From Sisyra terminalis (lineage: Eukaryota; Arthropoda; Insecta; Neuroptera; Sisyridae), in contig OY292276.1 in assembly GCA_958496175.1 (NCBI GenBank), positions 58,603,080-58,667,079 of the forward strand: a stretch of DNA of 64,000 bases, read 5' to 3'. The notes under the pieces were generated by a model, which was not told the DNA's origin, searched no databases, and worked only from the letters and a program-made list of their open reading frames with translations. This document shows, piece after piece, positions 38,291 to 48,426 of this stretch (positions within the stretch are counted from its first letter, which is position 1; the number at the start of each line of letters is the position of its first letter). The position numbers were made by a program, and so were the translations under genes.

Positions 38291-39740
38291 CTATATTCAA
38301 GACATCTTTTCCATTGGAAAATCGAAGCGGGAACTTTTGAAAAGCAAATTTTTTTTATTTTTTAATAAGTCACGAAGTGTGAGGAATTTTCTTATTAGAA
38401 AGTGGGCATCCAAAAATTGTTAACCTTTGCGTAGATAGGCAAGGTCTTTCGACTGGATGCAATTGAATAAAATGTATATAATAAATTTAAATTAATTGAT
38501 ATAGGCATGCAGATAAGATTGTGATTCAAAATGCAATACTATGTAGTGTTGCAATTGACTGGTGGCCCCGTTAAATATTTATTATATTATTATTTATTGT
38601 AGTTGTGACCGGATAACATTTTTTCGACCAGTCATCCTATTATGCTTACATGAGTCCATTGCGTAATTATTTTATATGTGAAAGATTTTTTCCTCTGAAT
38701 ACTGACCACACGCGTTACAAATTGCGTATCTACTGCCATACAATGGCCTGCAATATAATGCATACATCCGTAAAGGTCGAACGAATTAAAGATCTCGAAA
38801 AAGCATCGTTAATGCATTCCAATTAGGGCGACCAAACAATTGCCGGCTAAACATACGGGAACGGGAATAGTTCGGGGGTCACATCAAAAACAAATGAATC
38901 GATTACGTTTCGACATTGTTTCATTTGGGCCACCAATCAGTAAGCTCGCACTAATCACAATCGGTATACATAGAGCTATGAAATTAACGAAATTTTCAAC
39001 AAAAACAATCGATAATGATTGGGCAATGAACCGGTCGGTCATTGGGTTCGTATTTTCAGGCAATTAAGCAAAATTGATGAGTCGATGATATGGTCAGGCA
39101 AAAAATGCAGCAGGTTAGGGAAACGTTTTGTCATTGTAATGCGTTCGATTGCATAATTTTTTCGTAATTACTTTTTTATGAATGGATTTGATGCACTCTT
39201 TTTTTACAGAAATCTTGTTAGAAATAACGAGATAACGAGATTATTGTTATTTTTATATTGTGTTTAAAATCGTTTTTTTTTTTTTGAGGCGGAAGTGAGC
39301 GATTTGTAATACTTGCAGGCCTAAAAAATATATAGAAGTAGTACAGTTAAGATTTTCGGCTGAGTTTGGGTCAAAATTTGGTTTTGAAATAGAAAAATGT
39401 TGGGTACTGCTAATGATTAACTTATAAAAGATATGGAACTATTACTAAGCCTAAACTTGGACTAAGGAACCATGAATTTTTAAAAAATATTATTAAAATT
39501 TGTTAGGAAATGTTTAGGATTTTATAAAAGTATGTCTAAGATTAAAAGAAAGGTAATAAGGATATCAGACCATTGATTACTTATGAATGTTTTCTAGCTT
39601 AAAGAAAATTGTAAAAAGCTCTACATATTATATGAATTAACCGTTTATCAATACAGTAAGGGTCGCATGTTCGAAAAATACTTAAAGAAAGCATTTATCA
39701 TATACAAGTAGATTGTTGCCATAGAATATCTTTTATAGTA
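38291..39740. other. no gene seen; GC-richer island 38,690-39,060
   Basis: The island reads 'cacgcgttacaaattgcgta' and has an open frame that starts without ATG support. I favour a regulatory element. The rest is AT-rich unique sequence. Confidence 0.4.
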
Positions 39741-41287
39741 GGGTGTCCGTTGTTTCCCAAATTGATTTTTTTACAGCGATCGCCCCCTAAATTTTTAGTT
39801 TAAAATATAAAAAAAATTATCCAATACAATTAAGATCTTAATTTCTTTATTAAACCGTGCCGGAATCATGTTACTTTTACCATTTAAATAAAATGGGATT
39901 ATTTGACTTTTTACTTTTAATTTTTTTTTTCAGAAACAAATGAATGAAAAGATTTAACAACAAATTATTCTGACGTAAAATTTAACGCTCTACAAAAAAA
40001 GTCCCTTATGAATTTTCGATTAAATCACTCCTTTAAAAGTTATTCAATATTTAACTTGTGCCGAATATAAATCTTGCAATATTTTCAACTTTTTGCTCAT
40101 TTTTAATTTTTTTAACTATAAAATCATTGGAAGAGAAGATAAAAATTATTATCATTAGAGCGCAAGTGATTATTTGTGTTAATTTTATGGCTTGAACTGA
40201 AAATTAAACAAAAAAAAATCATTTTTTGACATGTGTATACAATATATAAAATATATTGCAGTCCAATTTATTAACATAAACTTGAACAGAAGTTCAAACA
40301 AAAATATTCACACATTGTGAATCATCAATGTGTGAAAGCAGTTACGGAGTGATCCAAACTACTTGATGACCACTGATGAAGATTGCTTGGCAATCGAAAT
40401 ACGTATCTGGGCAATAGGTCACGAATATTTTTGTTTGAACTTCTGTTCAAGTTTATGTTAATAAATTGGACTGCAATATATTTTATATATTGTATACACA
40501 GTATAACTGTTCAAAGTCAGCGAAAAAATCTTATTTTGATCATTTTTTGACAATTAAAACCGGTAACATAAGATCCGAATTCGCTATAGTTGTGAAATTC
40601 AATTTATCCATGATAAATTTTCGTACTTTAATCAATATTTTGTACCTACGAAGTGAATTTCATACTAATTAATGAGACTATCGACAAAAGTTCAATTATT
40701 ATTCGAACTTTTACCATTTCACCTGACGCCATCTATGAGAAATTTCTTAGAACTTGTAGTCAACTTTATTTTTATTGAGCCTATAGTCGATTGATTTGTC
40801 GTTAAAAAGTTAAATGTTGAATAACTTTTAATGGAGTGATTTAATCTAAAATTCATAAGAGACCTTTTTTGTGGAGCGTTAAATTTTACGTCAGAATAAT
40901 TTGACATTAAATCTTTTCATCCATTTGTTTCTGAGAAAAAAAAATAAAGTAAAAAATCAAATATTTCCAAGTTATTTAAATGGTATAAGTAACATGATTC
41001 CGGCATGGTTTAATCAAGAAATTAAGAGCTTAATTGTATTGGATAATTTTTTTTATATATATTTTCTATAAATATATGTGCAGATGAATTTTTTTTACCT
41101 TGATAGTTTCGACAGCATTGACGCAAAAATCAAAGCACAAATAAAAAATCGAAATTTAAGATGCTAGACCTTTTAATATTGATATTAAGGGCTCAAACTT
41201 TCCCGATATTTTTTTTTTTTGGTCACTTTGAACAATATTTTCTATATACTTTTCAAAAAAAAAATTGTTGATTTTATTGACTCAGTC
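39741..41287. mobile_element. composite: F5 foldback element with F1-type right end and nested F3e
   Basis: The left end GGGTGTCCGTTGTTTCCC follows TA. The left arm ('ccaatacaattaagatctta', 'acgctctacaaaaaaagtcc') is matched by an inverted right arm at about 40,802-41,045, after interruption by F3e at 40232-40538. About 75 bp of the expected right terminus is absent. Instead 'ctataaatatatgtgcagat' starts the outer 240 bp of an F1 right arm, ending GACTCAGTC then TA. The unit is therefore a chimera of two families. Confidence 0.75.
40232..40538. mobile_element. palindromic element F3e with 14-bp target duplication
   Basis: Flanked by the perfect direct repeat ATCATTTTTTGACA (40218-40231 and 40539-40552). 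It starts TGTGTATACAATATAT, carries one 'aagattgcttggcaatcgaa' hairpin, and ends with the one-sided tail ending AAAAAATCTTATTTTG. It is inserted inside the F5 foldback, so it is younger than F5. Confidence 0.9.
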
Positions 41288-43273
41288 TAATATCAACTAT
41301 TCTCTTTAAACAACTGATTATGAAAATTTATCTAATTTTGTAAAATTAAGAAAATATCTAAACTGTTTATTTTAAAAGTTATAACCAATAAAATATAACC
41401 ACTTAAATGAGAATAAATATTTCTTTTAATAAAATTTTGTACAGTAATGTCAAGTTTTAAGCTGCAATGATCAATCAGTGATCTTTTTAAAAGCTTTTTT
41501 TTTTCAAGAAAAAGCTTTGGCCAAGTCTACAAATTCCGATCTTAGGTCACTATTCTACCGCAATGGGATTTGGAAAAAAATTACCGTACATTATTGAAAT
41601 GTAAAATGTAATTTGAAATGCAATCAAGCACGAGATTTGAGTGGAAAAATAAGAAAAACCATCGCAAGCCAATAACTGTAATCGTTACGTTAACGAATGG
41701 AAAAAAAATGTCAAACTAAAATTGGTACGAGGGACGAGTCCGGAGGCCAGAGACAATTGGCAATCAAGCACATACCGATATACTTAACGTTTGTGGTTTC
41801 ATATTATTCCATTGCGGCATTCAATTGCATTCACCTGGAAATATTTGACGGTGCATAATTTTCTCAATTTTCTTGTCCGAACGCAGTGTAAATATCCGAC
41901 AATTTGGCATTCTAATGGCAATTAGCGGCCAACCAATGCGGCAATTTATGAGTGTAAAATGGCCTTAGATCCACTGAAAAACGCCACTGTGATTTAAATT
42001 AATGCGACAAGAAAAAGACTAAAAAGTCTTATTGGTAATTTAAATTGTTAATGTCAAAAGAATTAACATTAAAAAAATCACTTATAATGACCAAATAGCC
42101 CAAGAGTATGGACTTTTGTTTGTAGAAAATAACAATACAATAACAGGGAGTTGCAATAAGTAACGCAAAACTACACTGAGTCACTAATTTTCTTCAGCAA
42201 TTAAAAAAAAAATATTTTGGCCCATTATATTTATTTCAATTGCGTTAACGATGACGTAAATTATTTCATTGTAATTCATTGAACTTCGAATTTAAAAAGA
42301 AATATTTATAATCAAATAAAACTGTATTATTTTCAATTAAAAAAAAAAAACAAAGTTATTCTTTTACTTAATAAAATAGAATTCTACGTCAAAAGATTTT
42401 ACATGGCACAAAATTCACGATTTCTTATGATCTATTAGCTATAGTCTTCATAACTTTCGATCAACGCATTAATTTTCTATATGCATATATGTTACGGTGT
42501 AAAAATCATAAAAGATCCAATAGTAAATTGTTAATAGTATACGGGGGCTGTCGGGGTGTTATCACGGCTTGATTATTGAATAAAAAATATGTATTGTAAA
42601 GTTTTAAAAGAATCAATGAAAAATTCGATTTATAAATTACCACTAATTTTTTTTTCAACCGAAAACATTAAGTAAGTAATTTTGACTTTTGCTGGAAAAA
42701 CTTTGGTTATTTCCTTTCACACTCGACTTCGTTCATGAAATATTAAGTTTTCGCTGCTATACCTACAAACGGAGGCAATGATGGTTCTGAAGAAAAAATT
42801 GCAGAGATTGAAGGGTCATCAGTCATATGGTGCACACCTGTGAGATTTGCTATGATCCACAAATCAAATATTGACAAACAAATTCTTCTTCAATTGTTAA
42901 AAAAAATGATTTATTTTTAAAGATATTCGACCCGGAAAAATATAGTTTATATGCCATCCTCTTTATCTATTGCTTTCTTAATCCATTCCTCAAATAAATG
43001 TACCATCACTTTGTTGGACTGAATAGAAAAATTAAAGATATATTAAGCAAAAGAACAAAACGAAAAATAAAAAGCAATTTTGTAAAACAATGAGATCCAT
43101 CTTCAAAAAATTGATTTGGTTGAAGAAATTCCAAGGAATTCCAAGATGAAGTTAGTTGAACCTCTACAATGCAGCATCGGAACTTATAATATTTCCTGGG
43201 TCCCTATTTTCCCTAGTTACGACCAAGTAGCTGAACAAACTTCAGTACCTAGTGATCTGGGTAATTATTTTAC
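41288..43273. other. no gene seen; GC-richer island 41,640-42,000
   Basis: The island contains repeated ATTGGCAAT/ATTGCGGCA-type words and no open frame of note, so it is a candidate enhancer-like block. The rest is AT-rich. Confidence 0.4.
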
Positions 43274-43382
43274 CTAAACAGGGATCAAAATAAGATTTTT
43301 TCGCTGACTTTGAACAGTTTTACTGTCTATACAATATATAGAATATATTGCGGTCCAATTTATGTACTATAATTTAATATAA

Positions 43383-43416
43383 TCTTCTATTATTATAAAG
43401 AGGAAAGATTTGATTG
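43383..43416 (+). mobile_element. 34-bp Helitron 5'-end fragment
   Basis: Starts TCTTCTATTATTATAAAGAG and ends GATTTGATTG, inserted between host A and T. It matches the first bases of the element at 15943. It has no 3' end of its own. Confidence 0.65.
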
Positions 43417-43667
43417 TAATATATAAAAATCATCATACTCTAAACATAAATTTGAACAGAAGTTCAATCAAAAATATTTGCCCAAATACGTATTTCGATT
43501 GCCAAGCGTGAATCATCACAAAGCAGTTACGGAGTGATCCAAACTACTTGATGACCACTAAGGAAGATTGCTTGGCAATCGAAATACGTATCTGGGCAAT
43601 ACGTCACGAATATTTTGCTTTGAACTTCTGTTCAAATTTATGTTTATGGTATGATTTTTATATATTA

Positions 43668-44330
43668 CAAGCAGATCCCCGCGACTTCATCTGCGTAACG
43701 TAGGTGAAGATTATATTTTCTTTTTAAATTTGCTATTTGCAGTGGTATATGAAAATTATTCTTATTTCTTTTATGAAAAAAATAATCATACTTAAAACAC
43801 TATTTTGTCAACTTTAAAAATATTGTTACTTAGAATAAAATAGTTGTATATAATGATCAATAATTTTTCAAATGTATTAATTTTCTATGTATTTTATACA
43901 TATAAAGGTTTATATTTCAAAGAGGCAATTTTTTAAACTTTAAATGAATTTACTGTGCTTTTTATCAGTTCAACTAAAAATATTTTTACAGACTATTTTC
44001 TAACTTTTAATTACCTTTTCAATGATATATAACTCATCTATATAAAGTAAAAATTTTTGTTTTCATCCCTAGGGAATACCTTCCCTTATTATTTTTTTGG
44101 AATGATAAGTAGCCTATAGTCTGTGGGAAATTCTGTTGTATCTTAATACCAAATTTCATTAAATTCGATTGTTCCGTTCTTTAGTTAAATCGGGACACAC
44201 AGACAGACAGACAAAAATTTTAAAAATGTTAAATTTGGAATAAGGGCCTCTTGAAACAAATATTTACCCTAAAATGGGGTGAAAATCGAAATGTACAGAC
44301 AGACGTAAGAATTTTATATATTAGTATAGA
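43668..44330 (-). mobile_element. Helitron-type element nested in F3f
   Basis: Read on the minus strand it starts TCTATACTAATATATAAAAT after a host A and ends GCGGGGATCTGCTTG before a host T. It contains a 'cagacagacagac' run and, like 15943-16891, the 'cgttacgcaga-gaa' text close to its 3' end. The last four bases (CTTG) deviate from the usual CTRR. Confidence 0.65.
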
Positions 44331-44391
44331 TTATATTAAATTATACTACATAAATTGAATCGCATTATATTGTATACACACTAAACAGGGA

Positions 44392-44825
44392 CAACTAATT
44401 TCAGTAATAAATTTTCAGTAGGGGGCAAACCATTGGCGCATAAAGATTAACGAAACAAAGATTCAGCAAACCAATAATTATTAATAACCACCCTGTCCCT
44501 AATAGTTTTGAGATCAAATACTTTGGCTTCCACTTAATCAGGCGTTTAACGTGGAAAACTCATATAACTAATATAAAAATTAAAAATTCTTCTTTACCTA
44601 AAAATTCTTCACCGAAGGAAGGCTAACCGAAGGAAAAGATTACCTTTTAATCTGGCTTTAATGATCATGGTTTACATGGTGATACTCCATGATCAACAAA
44701 GGGATATGAAGCATATTTGTGCCAATAATGCATACAATGCCAAGGAAATCCAAAAATAGCAAAAAATAATTTCAATGATAGGGTTGATTTCAGCGGAAAA
44801 ATCTATCAGACAAAGATCTTATATG
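44392..44825. other. no gene seen
   Basis: AT-rich unique sequence between F3f and an F2 arm. Confidence 0.5.
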
Positions 44826-45283
44826 TGAAAAATATCAAAAACTTTTATAGAGATAAATTATAGAAAAAAAAGTGATCTACAAAAAATGTCCTATAAAATT
44901 TTCTCATAAAATTGATGGTTGCGTCAAAAAATTGAAAAAATATTAAAATTTATCTTTAGTTTAACTTTGACCTCGAATAACTTTTTAAGGAATAAATATA
45001 TCAAAAACTTGTACAAGACCTTTTTTGTAGATCATTTAATTTTCTATAAGAATATACCTTGGTCATTCCGAAATATTGTCACCAACGTGAGCTTTAAAAT
45101 TCCAAAGTGCAAGAGAATATTGTTGCCATGTTATTTAAATGGAAAATCGAAATTTGCGATGCGGCACCTCTTAATATTAATATAAAGAGCTTAAACTTTC
45201 ACAGGATTTTTTTTTGTCACCCCCAACAATATTTTCGATATAATTAAGAAAAAAAAATCATTATTTTTTTTTTTGAATCAGTC
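44826..45283. mobile_element. F2d, solo right arm of foldback element
   Basis: Matches the right half of 30659-31645, ending TTTTTTTTTTTTGAATCAGTC followed by TA. The open frame within it (44919-45185) has a close counterpart in the other copy, because the DNA itself is repeated. Confidence 0.8.
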
Positions 45284-47031
45284 TAATATGTATGTATAGA
45301 AACTCATTAATAAGTAAAATTTTATGAATTTTTCTATGCAAATGGGGTTTAAAATATTCAATGTTCATATAGGTATGAACCTAAATATGTAAAATAAACA
45401 GTACATTTAAGAAGTTATAATCAAGCATAAGTTGGTGAATTTAATTATATCCATATATTAATAATTAAAAATTTGGTAATATTCCTGATATATATTAATT
45501 TTCGTAGTTCAATTTTAGGTGGTACGTTGGTAAGTTCACCGGGTTCTATAGTATGTTAAAATAACGCAATTATAAGTATGGAAAACCTGATTCTTCATGG
45601 CATTGGTTAGAGGAATAAAAAGCGTAGGTTAAGAATTGTAATATCTTAAACTAAGGACCTCACCGATTTAATTTCTGCAATTAAAATATTTAAAAAAAAT
45701 ATATAAGGGAATCCTAGTCGTAGAAAAAGAGGAAAAAATCATTAACTTGGTCAATCAATAAGCAGTGGAACTTTGCAAAAAAATAAACTTAATAAAATTC
45801 ATAAACCAGAATCGTAATACCGTATATTTGGATTCAAGATCTATTGATCCCAAATATTTTTAACAGTTACTCATATTTTATATGAAAAATGTAACAATTA
45901 TGAATTTAATAATTTAAATATTTGTAAAATAATTTGTGGCCTATAGAATTGAACCGTAAATGCGTTAATATATATATATTAAGAAAGAATTTTTTTTTAC
46001 AAATTTCCACATCAAATTTATTTCGGTAACGGTAATAGATTTAATTTAATTTTTTTTTCTTCATCCAACACCATTGGAATGATAAGGTTTTGAATGAAGA
46101 GTTTTCTTGAATAATAAACGAGACATGTTAACAATAAATGGGTATAGAGGAGCCCATAACAATGGATCAACTATAATTATATTTGTGGTCTAAAGCGGAC
46201 TTGTGAATTCTTCTACTTCCAACCTGATGAAGAAACGATTTACTCTAATAAAATTTTTAATGGAAGGGCTTTCGGTTGATCTATGACCGATACCGTTCCG
46301 TGATTTCCGAAATGATCTATCATTGTATTACTGGGGCCGTAAGGAACAGATTTTCAGCATTTTCTTGCAATTATTTCCGACTCGTAAGTGATAATTACGA
46401 TTTTATCGATATAATAAACTTGCTAAAGTGAAAAATACTGTACAAGTTGTAGATACTTCAATATAATTATAACATTAGAAAATAAATGGAACTGAAATTT
46501 TTACGACTTAATGCCTTCATATATAACTAGGTATTTGGCTTCTTTATAATTTGCATAGTTAAATAAAAATTTTAAATTTGCTTTTATCTCATGAATTTGA
46601 ATATATGTAAATACCAAAGTACTGGTAATAACGGATTGGATTTTTTTTCAAATTTTAACACCAATTATTGGCCCAGTTATTTGGGTTAGTGTGTAGGAAA
46701 TTGGTTCAATTTGAAGATTATGTGAAAATATATCTATTGGGCTCTTAATCATTTTGCGATATCCCACTGTGATCGTTGGCAATTCGATCGAATTTAATTA
46801 TTGTGAAATAGTTGACTTTATGGCATTGTGCCGTTAGTTATATGGATTTATTTTTGTTAGATTTGCAAAGGTAATTGTACAAATTTCAATTAATTGTCAT
46901 ATGTTGATTTCTTTTCTATAGATCACTGAAGATTTGGCCTCGATTAAAAACTTTTTTTTCAATGGCAATACAATATTGCACCAATTCTCAATAAAATATT
47001 AAAAACGAGAAATTGGATTCTATGCTGATTA
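45284..47031. other. no gene seen
   Basis: AT-rich unique sequence. 46,190-46,400 and 46,740-46,850 are somewhat less AT-rich. No exon or known repeat recognised. Confidence 0.45.
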
Positions 47032-48011
47032 GGGTGATTTATTTTTTTTTTGGTTCCATCAAAAGTTCATCTCAAAGTTTGAGCCCTTAATATTAATTTT
47101 AAGTCCTCGACCAAGACGTGTAAAGATTTCCCATTGAAATTACACGGAAACTCTGATTTTATATTTTTAAATTTCTATATCTCAGCGGCATTTCATGGGA
47201 TCGCTTTTACCGAAGATGGTTTTTTCTCAGAATTAAACGCTCTACAAAAGTGCCCATTGCGACAAAGTCGTAATTCACACCGGTGAGGTAGTACGGGCCA
47301 CTGAACCTGATTTTTCCATAAAATTCGCGTTTTTTTTGCATTTATCTCGTAAATAACAAGAGCTACGGAAAAATTATAAATGAAAAAACTTGTAGAGAAT
47401 TTGATTTCCTACAAAAAAGATCATGTAGACCAAATCGCTAAGATCAATATTAAACGAGATATTAAGCCGAGATTAACGAGATATTGATTTAAACTTTAAA
47501 TCAATGATCGGCAAAAATTTCACAGAAAAATCAATTCAAAGCTTAATATCTCGTTTAATATTGATCTTAGCGATTTGGTCTACAGGACCTTTTTTGTAGG
47601 AAATCAAATTCTCTGCAAGTTTTTCATTTATAATTTTTCCGTAGCTCTTGTTATTTACGAGATAAACGCAAAAAAAACGCGAATTTTATGGAAAAATCAG
47701 GTTCAGTGGCCCGTACTACCTCACCGGTGTGAGTTACGACTTTGTCGCAATGGGCACTTTTGTAGAGCGTTTAATTCTGAGAAAAAACCATCTTCGGTAA
47801 AAGCGATCCCATGAAATGCCGCTGAGATATAGAAATTTAAAAATAAAAAATCAGAGTTTCCGTGTATTTTCAATGGGAAATCTTTACACGTCTTGGTCGA
47901 GGACTTAAAATTAGAATTAAGGGCTCAAACTTTCAGTGATTTTTTTTTTTGGTATTTCCAATAAAATTTCACGATGGGACCAAAAAAAAAAAAGTAAAAA
48001 AAAAATCACCC
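47032..48011. mobile_element. foldback element F4, complete, next to an exon
   Basis: A 980-bp inverted repeat with ends GGGTGATTTATTTTTTTTTT and AAAAAAAAATCACCC, TA on both sides, arms meeting near 47,505. Arm identity is high: 'caccggtgaggtagtacggg' and its complement at about 47,280 and 47,720. It shares the F1/F2 internal plan (subterminal TTAATATTAA-like block, 'acgctctacaaaag'). It ends 416 bp before the first recognised exon of the secreted-protein gene, so it lies upstream of it or in its intron. Confidence 0.85.
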
Positions 48012-48426
48012 TAATGCTGATATCCTACGTATTTCAGCTACCATTTCTGGTTATTGACTTGGCTAGTAAATGCAAAAATGCATGGTTACTTCAAATCGCG
48101 CGCATTTTCTATGTTTATTTTCAAACAACAATTTCGTGATAGAATGCTTTAAATCGAATCGATCACGTTTTGAATTAAAATCGAATTACTCGTTCATACA
48201 ACCAATGTCGTAACGAAACTATTCGATTCGATTATAATTTTTTAACATAAATTATCCAATCATAAATGCATTAAACTCACCAAAAAAAAAATCAGTTTTT
48301 TCCACTGAATTTCGTTTTCACTTGGATTTCTTATAAAACCTACAACTTTAAACTCAATGAAAAACCGAATTATAATCGAAAATCTTCAATTAAAACATAT
48401 TTAAATTCTCTGTTCTTTTTTTTCAG
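48012..48426. other. sequence before first recognised exon
   Basis: AT-rich. It ends in the polypyrimidine tract and acceptor TTCTTTTTTTTCAG at 48413-48426. Confidence 0.6.

Larger units (their letters stand above)
43285..44380. mobile_element. palindromic element F3f with 11-bp target duplication and two nested insertions
   Basis: Flanked by CTAAACAGGGA (43274-43284 and 44381-44391). It begins with the F3 tail TCAAAATAAGATTTTTTCGC and ends ATTATATTGTATACACA. Each arm is interrupted at the mirror-image position AATATAA^TAATATA, by 34 bp on the left and 663 bp on the right. Without them it would be about 400 bp, the normal F3 size. Confidence 0.85.

Noticed and set aside
44919..45185. Open frame similar to one at 31374-31559, looking like a conserved protein
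   Set aside because: Both lie in right arms of foldback family F2. The similarity is that of the DNA repeat, and other copies break the frame.
47575..47814. 79-codon open frame
   Set aside because: It lies inside the arm of foldback element F4, so it reflects the palindrome rather than a gene.
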